In this document: piece by piece, positions 1 to 13,167 of the stretch | Layout of the letters: each line of letters opens with the position of its first letter | Position numbering within the stretch: the stretch's first letter is position 1 | Origin: Branchiostoma lanceolatum | Lineage: Eukaryota > Chordata > Leptocardii > Amphioxiformes > Branchiostomatidae | NCBI RefSeq assembly: GCF_035083965.1 | Contig: NC_089723.1 | Span: 1,054,001 to 1,118,000 of the forward strand | Length of the DNA: 64,000 bases | Direction: 5' to 3' | Made by a program: the position numbers and the translations under genes | Notes under the pieces: model-generated | Seen by the model: only the letters and a program-made list of their open reading frames with translations | Databases searched by the model: none | What the model was told of the DNA's origin: nothing

Positions 1-3000
1 GTCGACCTCACTTTATAGGATACCAAGTTTTACAAATGCAGCCAAACAAACTGAACTAGGACGCCACAGAACCTATTGCTGCCAAGGGTCTTCATTTTGT
101 CCGTAATCATTAGGCCTAATGGTTACGGACTGGCCAATGGTTACGGACTGGCTACGCAAAAGACCCAGTACAAAACGAAGTCATCAGCAAAAGTGTATGA
201 TAAGCCCAAAATGCAAAAAGGCACAGAGAGGCTGCTATGGAGGCTAACAGGGGTCATTGTTTAGTACCACCGATTATTTGCGACTTTCCTAGTGCTAGTG
301 CTGCCACAAATTGTTTTCCTGGTAAATGATACAAGGTTTGTCTAGTCGGTGGGCAGATACGAGCAGCAAACCAGCTATGTAGCACAGAGATCAAAAGTTG
401 TCGCAGAAATAAGATACCATTTGTCTCTAGCTATCTAGATTTGCGGCTTGGCTTGTGCCGATACGGTTGTTGTGTCACTATTTTGTCACGTTGCTGCATC
501 TCCAGATGTTGTCAGTAAGGTAATACTATCTGTCTGACTCATACTTGGCAAGTTCTGTGGCAATAACAAGGGCGTCGCCTGACACGGGGAGTCATGTAGG
601 TACCGTGTCGGCGCGGGGGAGGTGGACCTGCCGCGGAATTCTCGGGATAAGGACTGACATGTTTAAGGTTGTGGGCGAGAGATATCCTGGCCACCTGGCC
701 AACCGAGCTGTGAGTAGAATACGGAATTCTCAGCAAACAGTCGTTAATGTTCGTGCCCGCTTCTTGTGGCTAGACTCTGTGTTACCGAGCTCCTCGCTTT
801 ACATATAGTCATGTAGTTCTGGTAATAAAAATCAACTGAGAACAATCATTTTTAAAACGTCCTTTGAACAATGTAACTCAGGAATATAACTGTTCTGTTC
901 CCTGTTTCCCCATGTTCTACCCCTTGAGGACAGGAAGTGTGTGATGTTCGGTTCGGTGGGGGGGGGGGGGGGGGGCAAAGTTTATCGGGGAGTTCACATC
1001 AAGCCAGTTGTGGCGAGAATACACAGTCATCTGTCCAACACACATTTTTCAGCCTATTGTTGTTTGTTTATTACGCGGTGATTGTGTTGTCATCCTGTCG
1101 GATATTAGATGGGAGGGGCAGATTTTATCGGTAACCCATCATTAAGTTTTTGACATACTGACTTGTCTGCAGTGGCGAAAATACACAATTTACGAAAAAG
1201 TCACAATACCTCTTGTAGTATGTTTATGACAGAGACTCGTATTCTGTTAAAGACTTTGCGACTGATAATCCAATAGTTACCGAATATATAAACTGTTGTA
1301 ACATTGTTTCAATCCTTTATTGTTAGTTTTGTCACTGCTGTGCATTTTAAAGAAGATTAAAAGTTTGCAGAAAATAGTTGGTAGTTTAATCTTTTGTTTC
1401 TCTGTCATGAATTTTCCCCACAAACACGTGTATACTTGATCACGTCCCATTCATAAGCTCAAAAACAACTAGCACAGAAGGACCTGCATATTTAATGTGA
1501 CCTTGCGGTCTGTTTACCGCCATTTTGTTCTCCGGGAGGCTTTTCTTTAGAACACGGTCGCCATGGCAACCGAACGTGCAGACGACAATCGCGTTCTCTC
1601 GTCAGATCTGTTCCCAATGAAACTCTCAGGGCACAGGAGGGTTTTTGACGCATATGTGGAGATAAAAAAATGTCAAATATAGATGTTCTATGGGTTAACA
1701 AAGAAAAATGTGTTGCTGTTTTGAAAAGAGGAGTGAAAGACAAAACAGTTTGTCACGAAAGTCAACACGAGATATTTCAGTCTAAGGGATAAATACAAAG
1801 GAAAGGAAAGGCGGGGTCAAGGCTGCATCCCGGGGTTTCCAGTTGGATTGTCACCCTGTCATGTGACAGTAATATGAACAGACAGACGCACTGGGGGTCA
1901 AAGTGCACCGCATTCTGGAAAAACGGGTTCTGAGTGAAGGCTCCGATGACGTCTGCACGGGTCAAACAGTTGACAGATCCAGACACAAAAATATTTCTTC
2001 TGCACGAATTCACAACGATAACTTATCTTGGATATCTGTGCTCTTCTTGGTAATTAACGATCAATAAAAGGAGGATTAATTAACCCCATTTTAGTATGTT
2101 AATGCATCTTTGTTACAATGTAGCAATCTATTTGGTAATTGTTTCTAACAATGGCGGACTGTTCTGGAGGCTGTTACGCCCAGGGGCACGACAGATGACC
2201 CGCCCGCCATGACAGGCGATTTTCCCGCGCAAAATTACAGACGACAATTATGAAAAATACAGAGAAGTCTGAACGGCGACTTGTAAGTGGTTAACACCGA
2301 CAAAATTCGCACCCACTATTCAAGAATCTGTTAGCCAGTCTTTAATTCTAACAGTGATTCCTGTGCATGAGATAAGCGTGGCCGATAGGAACGGTGTGTT
2401 TACATGTACCTTGTTTTGAACAAGGGGATTAAGATAAAAACTCTGATCATATTCTACAACTGACTTGTTTCCATGGCAGCTGGACATAAACATTGATGTA
2501 GAACATGTTTTAATTAACGCCTATAGGGTGCGGAAAGTTAGAGTTGTTTGGGAAATATCCGATAGCTTTTGCTATTTGGTAAACATTGTGACACGCCCCC
2601 TCCAAATACACGAGCGCACATATCTTAACTACTATTCCCGTGAGTCAGCTTTCGTGGCCTTTTCCACATCCCTTATACATGGAATATTTCACCGCCCGAC
2701 CCTTGCATACTTGTAAGCCCACCCCTCATTTTTAGAACCGTTCCACCAGAACGGCGACCTCACTGCGACCGCACTGCGACTTTATATTTGGCAGATCATT
2801 CAATGCATTTCATAAAGATTAAAAAACGAATCTTTCTACGCTTTGTGTGTTTTGTTGTCTTTTCAGTGATACTTATATATTTTGAATCATGAAGTGAAGG
2901 GTTCCACAGCGAAAGTGCAGTGCGATCGCCGTCCAGTGGAATGAAGGGCTTCCTTAACATTTTACATTTTGAGGGGGGGGGGGTACAATGAAATATAATA

Positions 3001-3477
3001 GGACAATTTATTCTGAAACATATGACCATCGACAAACAAAGAATTGGTGTAACGACTGAGATGACTGATGAGAGAATTGGGTTGTACACCTGGGTCACGT
3101 CTTCTATCAGCAGCGCATTGATGTAATGTGTTTGTTGGCAGCAGTATGGATGTATATCTGTAACCGATATGGAGAAGTATTTGGCCGACTACGCGACAGG
3201 TTAAGTTGTGTTAACATTGCTTAAACGATGTCTGGTGTCAGGTACTCTGATTAAAGTTGCCTCTGATGTTTTTTGACAGAAACGTGTTGGAACCGATGGG
3301 TCAAATCAACAAAGCTTCAGAGAAACTTATCTCAATGTTCAAACTTCAGAACCAACATAATTTCAAAAAGATCGTTGACAGAAATATGTGTATAGAAAAA
3401 CAATGACTTCTTTTCGACATCTTTAAAGATATCCTATAACGGTTTGAGAGTTTAAAACTTCTTATGTTAATGAAGGT
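1..3477. other. Intergenic sequence, no gene seen
   Basis: All open frames are short, lack recognisable motifs and are not flanked by convincing splice sites. The only structures noticed are a short direct repeat of a 17-base unit near 119-153, an 18-base G homopolymer at 958-975 and an 11-G run near 2973. Regulatory sequence of a gene outside the window cannot be excluded. Confidence 0.6.
958..975 (+). repeat. G homopolymer (18 G)
   Basis: An uninterrupted run of 18 G residues. It could form a G-quadruplex and is a likely length-polymorphic site. Confidence 0.85.
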
Positions 3478-3592
3478 TAGACATCCAGGTAAACAATATA
3501 TAAAGACAATTCAAACTCTACAACTGGATAAAATTTGTAGACTTAATTCCGGACGTTTCGAGTGACATCCATCACTTTTCTTCAGAGTTATT
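3478..3592 (-). mobile_element. Penelope-like terminal repeat fragment with hammerhead-like core
   Basis: On the minus strand it reads CTGAAGA (3585-3579), a short hairpin with GAGTGA/TCACTC arms, then GAAACGTC (GAAA at 3559-3556), then a tail related to the ones at 9790-9877 and 50200-50330. CTGANGA-stem-GAAA is the conserved core order of hammerhead ribozymes, which are known in terminal repeats of Penelope-like retroelements. No reverse transcriptase was seen nearby, so this is a solo fragment. The family assignment is inferred from the motif. Confidence 0.5.
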
Positions 3593-3837
3593 ATGCTTGC
3601 ACATTTGTAATACGCATGACATGTAGCATGAATGTCAAAAGACCGTAATTCAAAGGAGACCAATGTTTAAGCTACACGTGTAAGTCCACAGTCGTTAGAA
3701 CCGAACCCACCGCGACATTATCAACCGTTTTCTAACGTAATCAGGCCTATGACGCAGATGTTGTCCTCAGACAGTTGATAATGATGGGGATAGGGGGTGA
3801 GTTCGCACGCGATGTGGCGTTCACCTGGCTATTTGTG

Positions 3838-4210
3838 GTCTGTGTGGGGGAGGATATAATTTTTTTTAAACTTAGATGTAATGTTGAAGTATGCTGTAAA
3901 GATCTCTCTTTTCGATTGTCATCTTCACTGAGTTTAATTTCTTTTGAATATTTACACTTTCATTTCAAGAAATCTTGTTCTTACTTTTTTCACAGGATTC
4001 ACTTTTATTGTACGTACACTTACAACGAATGACCAACATGGTCTGTGAGGGGGGAGGATATAATCTTTAAAAATCTAAAGTTGGAGTATGCTGTAAAGAT
4101 GCACGTGCTCTCTCTCTCTTTTTAATTGTCATCTTCACTGAATTTGATTTCTTTTAAGTCTTTACATTTTCATGTGAAGCGATATTTTTACAGGATTCAT
4201 TTTCACTGCA
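3838..4210. repeat. Diverged tandem duplication, about 200-bp unit
   Basis: 3838-4012 and 4038-4210 share the same order of blocks: a GGAGGATATAAT motif, a block ending TATGCTGTAAAGAT, TTGTCATCTTCACTGA, and ACAGGATTCA. The copies differ by many substitutions and small indels, so the duplication is old. No coding signal. Confidence 0.75.
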
Positions 4211-5125
4211 GACTTCCAGCGATCGACTAACAAGTCTGCTTCAATATGTGTCACTGTTGGACCAGACATGCGACTGCCGTCCAATCGTACGTCATGAGCA
4301 AATGCTCCACGGAAACAGAGTAAGATTGTGGCAAGGTCACATCCTGTGGTCTCGTTGATGATTTTTTTGTACCTCGACATATTCCTGCAAACTCGTTAAA
4401 GCAACCGACCGCGTAAAACGTACAAAGAGTGAAACCGAAGGACGCTTTATGGCTATTTTCCACTAATGACAATAATCAGGAGAGGTTTGGAAGGTGCAGT
4501 CCGGTTGGTTTAAACAAACGGTGTCGGATGTGAGTCCTGTGTGCAACTTTCAGGTCACTGGTTCGAACCGTTCAACTCATCTGTGCATCAAGGGGGAGGG
4601 GCGAAGGACACGCTAACGTATAACGTGAGGAACTCTATCTTGTTGTACGGACGATAAATGACAGAAAATCGGCGAATCTCAACCAAAATCTTCTGACTGA
4701 TTAACTTTTCTTTACCTCCATTGTCTTAATTGATTCTTCTGATTATGGTTTGATGTGCAGATAATAACATGGCGGATCAAGTTTCCTTTTCCATTTATTT
4801 CGGGCGGCTTTTCTACAAAATCAACTTATTCGACTCCTACGTTTTCTGAAAGATACGCTGTCGGACTAACATCTTCACATCTGTTTCTTCTGCAGTCATC
4901 CACAGCCTCTGATAAGGGAATAATGACAGGTCTATCACTCGCCTACTTGTTACATAGTCGGGCGGGTACTGATAGACGCATTGTTTTGTTCTCGTCTTAG
5001 AAAATCTTCAGTGCGGGTAGCTAAGATCCCGCCGTTGTCTCCCAGACACGCCAAGAAGCCTCGTTTTACGGTAGTGTTTTCTCAGTCGAAAGAGATTCAC
5101 ATAGTTGTTACTGCTACCCGCCGAA
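4211..5125. other. Intergenic sequence, possible old SINE remnant
   Basis: No gene is seen. Around 4556-4572 the sequence GGTTCGAACC resembles a tRNA box B, so a decayed tRNA-derived SINE is possible, but no matching box A is clear. Confidence 0.4.
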
Positions 5126-5332
5126 TACTGTAAAGACATTTAAGTTCGCGTGGTTTTTATTTCGCGAAAATGGAGTGTTTGCGGTGGTTTTAAGTTTGCG
5201 GCAGCGCTATATTCATATACTGCTTCAATGTTGGACAAAAATGTTCGCGGTGGTTTTAAGTTCGCGGCAAAACGGTCGCGCCGCGAAAACCGCGAACATA
5301 AAACCACCGCGAACATTTCTGAATTTACAGTA
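5126..5332. mobile_element. MITE with TTCGCG-rich terminal inverted repeats
   Basis: The element begins TACTGTAAA and ends TTTACAGTA. Its arms carry inverted copies of a unit with GTTCGCGGTGGTTTTA. A second family member lies at 36460-36645 with the same ends. There is no coding capacity. The ends fit a short non-autonomous DNA transposon; the superfamily is not determined. Confidence 0.75.
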
Positions 5333-6596
5333 ACCCGTTTGTCTGCTGACTGTTGGGGCGACACAAAGTCAACCGAACAATGACGCCTCGCCTCGCTACA
5401 CACAGTTTTGCAACAAACACTGTCGCAACAACTCTTCCCCTCGCGTGGCCACAATCCGCAGAAGAGGTTTTTAAGTGTCGGTCGTTGCTTCCGTAACCCC
5501 GAGCTCCCTACGCGAATGTAGGACGCGCATTGTTCGACCCTTCTCGAAAGGAACAATGGCGGGAGAAGACATGACAAGGCTCGTCTCATCCCGCAAGTGT
5601 CACTGAACCTCCCCGCAATCCTTCTCATACTCTCTTACGCGTGAAAGTTTCTCCAACAGTTGCTGACACAGTTCTTAGGCTGATGTGTGGATGTTGCTTT
5701 GAGTTTTCTTAAGAGGCCGCATGGGGAACAATTGTCTATGGAAAGGTCAGGGGGCTTCCATCTGTAATACCGACGCCAGAGGCAGCTTAAAGCCTGCCCT
5801 GTTCGGCTGTTGTCACACACACACAGAATAACTTCTGCCGCTGGCCATGAGTCAGTTTCCCATGCGGGCCCCACGCCGCCCTCCCGTGGCGGGAACTACA
5901 CGCCTCCACCCTCCCCACAGCCGTACAGCCGTGCTGTAGCGTTAGTTAGTTAGAGAGGAAGGTTTGTACTGTTGTAACGTTAGAGAAGAAGGTTTTTACT
6001 CACCGCCTGGACTTTCCTGAAGGTCTCCTCCGCGGCGTACCGCGCCTGCCTCTCTCCGTCCACCCTGACGAAAGACGTAATGACAATGTTGGGTGAGGGG
6101 TGAGGAGACGTCATGTTTCAGAACGTGTAACGTTACAGGTAGGACAACAACGGGAGCGTCTGACGCATCACGCACGGTAACGCGTCGCCGTGCCGCACAC
6201 CTGGTCTCGCGCGCGGCTGGTTCCCGAACGTTCCGCGGACCGACTCGCCCTGCCGCCCGCCCGCTGCTGACTGCTGCCACGCCGCGCTGCCCGCCAGGCC
6301 GGGAAAAACGCCCGCAGGTTTCTCTTCTCGCCCGGTCGGAGTTGACCCCGGGTACGGCTATAATCGGCGGGTTCGGCCCGCCATGATGATTTAATGCAGG
6401 TGAAAGTGGGGAGTCTTTATTCCCAGGGCGGCCGGACCATCAGTCTCGCAGTGGGCGGGGCCAGTGGGGGCGCAGTCGCTCATGGGTAACCCGCGACCCG
6501 CGCAGCCGTGAGAGGACTGGCAAACCACTCTCCAAGCAGAGGAGTGGGTCCGATAATTTCTTTTAGACAGTCAGTGGGTCTCCCTGATTGTCAGCG
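5333..6596. other. Intergenic, CpG-rich around 6140-6380
   Basis: No supported gene. 6140-6380 is rich in CpG and GC relative to its surroundings and could be a promoter or CpG island of an unseen gene. Near 6521-6555 there is a partial copy of the end of the fold-back element that follows. Confidence 0.4.
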
Positions 6597-6791
6597 CTCT
6601 CCAAGCAGAGGAGTGGGTCCGGCAGGTTTTGACGTGTTTTAGGCGTTTTTGTCGGGCTTTCTACTTTGTCATTTTTGTCTCTGTGGGTTATTATATAAAA
6701 GAAGAAAAAAAACATGACAAAGTAGAAAGCCCGACAAAAACGCCTAAAAACACGTCAAAAACCAGCCGGAACCCCTCCTCTGTTTGGAGAG
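6597..6791. mobile_element. Fold-back element, copy 1
   Basis: The left arm starts CTCTCCAAGCAGAGGAGTGG and continues through AGGCGTTTTTGTCGGGC to ACTTTGTC. The right arm is its imperfect reverse complement and ends TTTGGAGAG. The arms are about 80 bp around a spacer of about 30 bp, so the RNA or single strand would form a long hairpin. A second copy is at 31947-32092. Non-coding. Confidence 0.8.
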
Positions 6792-6802
6792 TACAAACAT
6801 GG

Positions 6803-7112
6803 AGACCTACTGACTTTTTGATAGACATTATCTTTACGGAAATCAAACATGTAGTTCTACGGGTTAAGTGTAGCGCACAGACCACAACAGAAGTACTGAC
6901 AAACAGAGGGACTACACACTGGATATGTAACAAGTACTATCTGAACTGAAATCTCTGAAACTGCTCTGTAAACTGTAGTAAACACATACCGTAACTGCAC
7001 TACTGACAAAAAGGGAGACCTGACTGACTGTCTAATAAACTTTATCTGTACGGAAATCAAAACAGCTCTGCTAAGTGCAGCACACATACCACAACAGCGC
7101 TGCTGTCAATCA
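6803..7112. repeat. Diverged tandem duplication, about 210-bp unit
   Basis: 6803-6905 and 7017-7112 share blocks such as TACGGAAATCAAA and a block ending ACCACAACAG in the same order. No gene. Confidence 0.65.
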
Positions 7113-7399
7113 ATGGCCAAACCCAGCGTCCTGTCCTAGTGCTGAAAATACGTCACGGAACCTTAAGAAGTTGAAGCAACATATTGGCGCCCCCCACGAC
7201 AGATAGAAGTGTTACAGATGAAGTTGTCATTGGCCGTTTAAGAACCCAGCTGGTATGGTCTTAAAAACATGGCTATATCAAAAGTAATATGAGCAATTCT
7301 GACAGACAAGATCCACATCTTTCGAGCCTAGAAAAGCATTCGATATACAACATTTACATCAACTAGAAACTTTACTGTCTAGTGAGGTAGCTATCGTAA

Positions 7400-7898
7400 C
7401 GTAACAGATAAACACGAGAGAAACAACAATACTGTACTATTGTGTCTCTTAAGGTCACTAGTTTACTTCAAGTTTGACAAAATTCTACAGAGGTCAAATT
7501 GGATAGGAATCTTATGTCTTCATAAATTTGAAATTGAAGTGTTACAAAATAAACGTAGCCACATCTAGGGATTGTACTCTAACTTTCTACCGTACTTAGA
7601 TTTTAATGCACTAGTAGTTGTATGATTCAGCTGAAATATCAGATAAACACTAGAGTAACAACAATTCTGTACTTTTGTGTTTCATAAGATCACTCGTCTC
7701 TTTTTATAGTATTTACTGAATTACTTTAAGTTTGACATTTGACAGGGACAAAATTCTATGCAGGTCAAATTAGAAAGATGACCTCCCGAAGACTCAAAAT
7801 AAAACATGGAAATTAAGTGTTCCGGAATAAACGTAGTCACATCTAGGAATTGTACTTTAACTTTCTACCGTACTTTAATACACCAGTAGTTGTTTGTC
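7400..7898. repeat. Diverged tandem duplication, about 240-bp unit
   Basis: 7400-7628 and 7637-7898 match in order: a CAGATAAACAC block, CAAGTTTGAC or AAGTTTGAC, AATAAACGTAG, CACATCTAGG and AACTTTCTACCGTACTT. The second copy carries a short internal duplication or insertion. Non-coding. Confidence 0.75.
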
Positions 7899-9579
7899 AG
7901 CACAAGTTTTCCCACGAACAGAGTCCGCCATGTTGTTTGTAGCGTCAGTAGTAATCCAGACATATCTGTAAGATGACATCATCCCCTGCTGCTCACCTGG
8001 GCAGGTACGACAACGGCTCACCTGGCAGGTAGATAACACCCTTATTCTGCCCGTTTTGCCCGGGGCGAACATTAAGGCAGCTTTGTGTTCCCGCGCCTAT
8101 TGTGCGCGAACTTGGCGGGAGCGTCTGTACACGTAACGTTACGGGCTTTATGGGACTGGGGGTCACTGACACGGGCTCATTAATATTCATGACGACGTGA
8201 AGCGATGTATAATGCATGCACGAGAACAAAGGCGTTATCTTTCCGTTTATCATATCTTATATCACTTTTGGCACCACAACATATAGCCAAGGCCGAAAAA
8301 GACACCCGCAGATATTACAATTACGTTTGTTATGGCGACTATCTATCCGAGGTGGCTACAGTTCCTCTATTCTGTTCTATTCTATTCCATTCTAGTCGAT
8401 TCTATAACATTTCTATTCCATTCTTTTCCTTACGATGAATCTAATCCATCGCTTTATGTTGACGACCCTTGTACCCGTACTAGAAAGACCAATATGACAG
8501 ATTCCAATACAAACATGCATACAAACGTGATGAATTGTTCTAGTAATGTTTTGGATATACCGGGTGACTTTGTACTCAAATCCACATCAATTACAATTAA
8601 GTGTTCTCCCAATATCTTTGACTACATAGATTACAGCGAATGATCTAAACTCATGCAATTAGAAGTAGAATTGTCGAAGTGCACGTTATGGTTACATATC
8701 ACATCAGTACTTTATAGCTAGCTGATATTTTGAATTCTACGTTTTGAACATGTATCTTATAAAGTTAGAATACTGTAGGATTTCATGCCACTCTTGTGTA
8801 CATGATATCACAGCCGAAGTGCGCACAACCGGTACATCTCTGTTCCGTGTAACATGAAAGTGTTTCAGGAAGTTAATCAAGCTTTTAAGTCACGTTCAGA
8901 TCAAGATCCACCCATGTTGTTTAGCGTCAGTAGTAATCCAGACATATTTGTAAGCCCCCCAACCCCGAGGCATTGAAGCCTATCCATCCAGGTGATATCC
9001 GGAAAACTTACTTACCATGGTATGTCTCCTATTTGTCTAAGCAATCCCCAACACAGCTATATATATTACTGCCAATATCATACTAAGGCTGACGTTTCAA
9101 GTTATTATGATTTATTATGTTTTATGTCTCTAGTCATGTGTATTAAGATTACGGAATTAAGCATGCAATGTAACGAAGAAAACAAAGCATAGAAATTGAT
9201 TTTGACATTTTGTCCCAGTTAAATATGATTGAATGGAAAACATGATCAATACAACGCTGATGATGAAGATGATGATCATATGGTCGTGATAAGCGTTATT
9301 CGACAGATGATGCACCAATATGATATCTATGGTTTTAAACAAAAGTTATCGATAAACAGAGAAACCAATTGATTAGATTCCAAAGTGGATATACAGATTA
9401 CAGGTTACTAGAGCTCGGTAAGTATCTAACGTTTCAACTATTCGGACGACCTATTTTAATTCTCATATCCGAAAAGAACGTCATGTTTTTATTTTTATTA
9501 TCGTAGATTCAAAAAGTTTCAACGTCAAGTCTTTGTCAGCTGCTTAGGCTATGATAACGTGACAAATGAAAATTATGAT
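7899..9579. other. Intergenic sequence with a short dispersed direct repeat
   Basis: A 44-bp segment at 7928-7972 containing AGCGTCAGTAGTAATCCAG recurs at 8912-8955. 8344-8425 is a degenerate CTATTC/CATTC pentamer-like stretch. No gene is supported; the open frames here have no homology I recognise. Confidence 0.5.
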
Positions 9580-9770
9580 GCAATGTTATACCAATTATCG
9601 TTCACGATAAAAACATAGGTGATTGCATGGTGCTGCCTACGAGAAACACACTTTGCTTGAATGTACAACAGTTTGATTATAACATTAAAAAAACAGACTC
9701 GAAACTACCAGCAGATTTGAGTATATCTTTAAATTTTACAACTCTCACAATGCAGAAATAGGTAAACGCA
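9580..9770 (+). repeat. Direct repeat copy A (pairs with 10224-10410)
   Basis: Shares GATGCAATGTTATACCAATT, GTGCTGCCTACGAGAAACAC and GGTAAACGCAT in order with 10234-10410. The two copies flank a Penelope-like fragment, so insertion and duplication shaped this interval. Confidence 0.75.
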
Positions 9771-9789
9771 TTGACGATTGCTAATTAGA

Positions 9790-9877
9790 TACAGTTCAAA
9801 CTCTACTATTGGATAAATTACGAATTCTACTTCCAGACGTTTCGAGTGACATCCGTCACTCTTCTTCAGCGTGACTA
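9790..9877 (-). mobile_element. Penelope-like terminal repeat fragment, second copy
   Basis: Minus strand: CTGAAGA at 9869-9863, hairpin GAGTGAC/GTCACTC, GAAA at 9843-9840 followed by CGTC. The same core and tail as 3478-3592. No coding part retained. Confidence 0.5.
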
Positions 9878-10163
9878 TTGTGAACTAGCAGAACTAATCA
9901 GTACTTATATACAATAACTAGAAACACATAAATGATTGCTTTGTCATTAGCAACAGAAAATACTGAAACCCACGATTATCTCAACCTGGTTGTGTCAAAT
10001 CAGAATCTTAATATTTATTGTGTATTTTGCAGTTGACCTTACGAAAGTCCTTGTGCTTTTTGTTGTGTCAATAATACCTCTAACCAGTTGACTTATTCAA
10101 CAATTGTTTCGGTAAGTACCCCCCACCCCGGGGCCATCTTGTGTACCACCCCCATCCCCTCCC

Positions 10164-10462
10164 CCGGGGACTATCACGTGTACCTGTCGGCGGTTCTACC
10201 GTCCCAACATGGTAGCAGCTACATGATGCAATGTTATACCAATTATCGTTGACGATAAAAATTAGATGATTGCAAGGTGCTGCCTACGAGAAACACACTT
10301 TGCTTGAATGTACAACAGTTTGATTATAAATATATTCACGAGACTCGACACCACCAGCAGATTTGAATCTTTAAATTGTACAATTCACAATGCAGACATA
10401 GGTAAACGCATCTACCACGTGTACCTGTCGGCGGTTCTACGGACTCAACATGGCAGCAGCTA
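10164..10462 (+). repeat. Direct repeat copy B plus short tandem block
   Basis: 10224-10410 repeats 9580-9770. In addition 10170-10215 and 10408-10462 share CACGTGTACCTGTCGGCGG and a downstream ACATGG(T/C)AGCAGCTAC, so this is a tandem duplication of roughly 240 bp. Non-coding. Confidence 0.7.
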
Positions 10463-10524
10463 CAAACCCGCGCAACACTCTCGTGTTCCGTAACGTGCTG
10501 ATGTTAGAATGTTTCAGTGTCTCT

Positions 10525-11385
10525 GGTACAAGAATAGCCCGAGGCTGCTAGCTATGCAGGTCTACTACGAGATTCATATAGCCACATTAATATCTATTTT
10601 ATACTTTTGATTTACTGACATTTGATAACTGTATGTATTAATTTTGAGTTGAGTTGAGTTTATCAGGATCCACAGTTGGCTCAACAGCTACTCTTCCTGT
10701 GGTCCATTCAAAAACATGACTGGACAAAACTGCATGACACACAGGAACACAACATATACAGAATATACATGTACATAAATGATGAAAGAAAGATATGGCT
10801 GATTACATCTTGATAGCATACTACGATGTTGAATTCACCATTAAAGGTCCAGTTAGGTCTGGAGTATATTGGACAGCTTTGGACATATTACAAGGATGGC
10901 CTGAGGCTGCTTGATATTCAGGTGCCACATTAATATCTATTTTGATACTATCAATTTTGATGCTATCAATTTATTAACACAACTGTATATGTTTTAGGCG
11001 AAACTATCTTCTTGGTGGCAAACCATGACGCTGAAATCACGTTTAAAGGTCTAGTTAGGTCTGGTATATATTGGACAATTTATTGGACATGTGGGTATGT
11101 TTCAGCTAGTGTCTCTGTTACAAGAATAGCACCAGGCTGCTTAATATTCAGGTGTGCTTGGAGATTAAAAAGAGCCACATTAACATCTATTTTGATACTA
11201 TTGACTTACTTACACAACAGTAACGGAGACAATTAAAAATCAGTCCGAAGTTACGAGTATGCCGGAGGTAGGGGACCCGCCGTGTTATACAATTTAGGTG
11301 ATACTATCTTCTTGATGGGAAACTATAATGCTGACATCACGTTTGAAGTTCTAGTTTGGTCTAGTGTAGATTGGGCTATTTTGGA
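10525..11385 (+). repeat. Diverged tandem repeats, about 230-bp unit, roughly three copies
   Basis: The units recur as AAGAATAGC-then-GAGGCTGCT blocks, then CACATTAATATCTATTTT, an ACTATCTTCTTG block and a TCTAGTTAGGTCTGG block, seen around 10525-10860, 10893-11090, 11115-11235 and 11287-11385. The copies are strongly diverged. No gene. Confidence 0.65.
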
Positions 11386-11619
11386 CAAAATATATTCATG
11401 TAGATATTCTTACAAAAATTCCTACCGCACCTTTGTCAAGGTGTCTGTATTAAATTCCTAACTACTGCTTCCGGTGAAACAAGGCAGTCCACAGACACAC
11501 CCACCGACCCAGGGTACATTTTTCTGTGTACAGTAATGCTTTATGACCCATATCGCCATGCATGCCAAGATGAGTTCGCAACGTAGTAATGACGAAATTA
11601 GGCTATCATATTGCAACAC

Positions 11620-12310
11620 CTAAATCCCGATGCTACATAGTAACAGTACGGTTCGTATTTGGCATATGGAGATAGCTCCGAGCTCATGACACATAGTAAC
11701 ATAGTAAGGACGAGATCATGTCGCTACATAAGAAAGTTAAAATCCTATTGAAATCAAGTCGCTACATGCGAAAGCCAATACCATTTGTTACATAAAACCT
11801 ATAGAGATCAGGTCTCTACATGGGAAAGCCAAATTTTGTTACATGGAATCCGCAGGGACCAGTTTGTTACACTGAGACACTCAAACCAGTTTGTTGCACT
11901 GTAATACCCAGATCAGGTCGCTACATGGAAGAGTTAAGATCATGTGTTACATAAAACCCATACAGATCAAGTCGCTACATGGGAAAGTTAACATTAAACC
12001 TATAAAGATCAAGTCGCTACATGCGAAAGCTAATTCCATCTGTTAACCTATAGAGATCGGGTTTCTACATGCGAAAGCCAATACCATTTGTTACATAGAA
12101 TCTGCAGAAATCAGTACACTGAAACACTTAGACAAGTTCGTTGCAATGTAAAGCCCAGATCAGGTCGCTACATGGGAAAGTTAAGATCATAGAACCTATA
12201 GAGATCAAATTACTACATGCGAAAGCCAATGCCATTTGTTATATACGACCTACAGAGATCAAGTTGCTACACTGAAACACCAATATCGGGTTTCTACAGA
12301 GTATCAAAAC
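11620..12310 (+). repeat. Diverged satellite-like array
   Basis: Motifs of the type AGATCAAGTCGCTACATG, GAAAGCCAATACCATTTG and TTGTTACATAAAACC recur about ten times with irregular spacing of roughly 45-65 bases. Non-coding old satellite. Confidence 0.75.
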
Positions 12311-13140
12311 CATTTATAATGTATAACTCCAGTCTGTCCGTGATAAGGTCATGGCGTTTCTGCACCTCAAACAGTGCGGAGATGTACATGTAGAACAGCA
12401 AAGATTCAATATGACTTTACAGTACTTCCTCCAATTAGGCCAACTGTGCTACCATCGTTACAAACAAAGTCACAAAATAGTATTCAATGCTTAAATTTAT
12501 GAAAATAAATTTGTTGTTTGTTTCGTGCATGTTTTCTGGATGACATCATACGGTTGATAATGATAATAATTTTGATAGATGGAAATGTTTTCTCTCATGA
12601 TGACGATGTAAGAAGAATAAAAGAAAGTTGAGGCAACTGAGCTGATGATTGGAGTTTATACACAATAAAGTGTGTTGTTCAGTATTTATTGATCAACTTT
12701 CAGTGTTTCTACTAATTGAAGGTTTCATCACATTTTGTTTTCACATTTTATGTAATCAAGCCACATGCAGACTTTATAATCCTGGGTATGATGCACAGAA
12801 TTGCACATCATTCGGTATGATTTTAGCCCCATTAAGACCTTTACATCTTCTATTCCATATAGTTGATGACGAAATATCTTAATATACATTGCTATTCATT
12901 TGATAAGAGCATTATTTTGCATATTCTCATTCGTTGCGCTTAGTACAATATCATGTCATGGACAGTCTTTTTTATATTGTGGTTGTGACGCAGCAAAATA
13001 TGGATCTAGCAAAGAGAATAAAACTTCCTTGGTGTGGTATTACTAATCGAACACTTGTCAACAGCAATTTTTTTGCTAATTCGGTTACTACTCCACACAC
13101 GAAATATAGTAATTTGCCTCATTTTTCGTTCTTACAATCG
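12311..13140. other. Intergenic sequence, no gene seen
   Basis: AT-rich sequence with a few short open frames and no recognisable domain, repeat family or splice structure. Confidence 0.5.
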
Positions 13141-13167
13141 GGGAATTCATCCAGGTAAAAAAACAAG

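Noticed and set aside
5140-5628. 162-codon minus-strand ORF
   Set aside because: Its 3' part is the MITE at 5126-5332 read through, and the rest has no domain or splice context.
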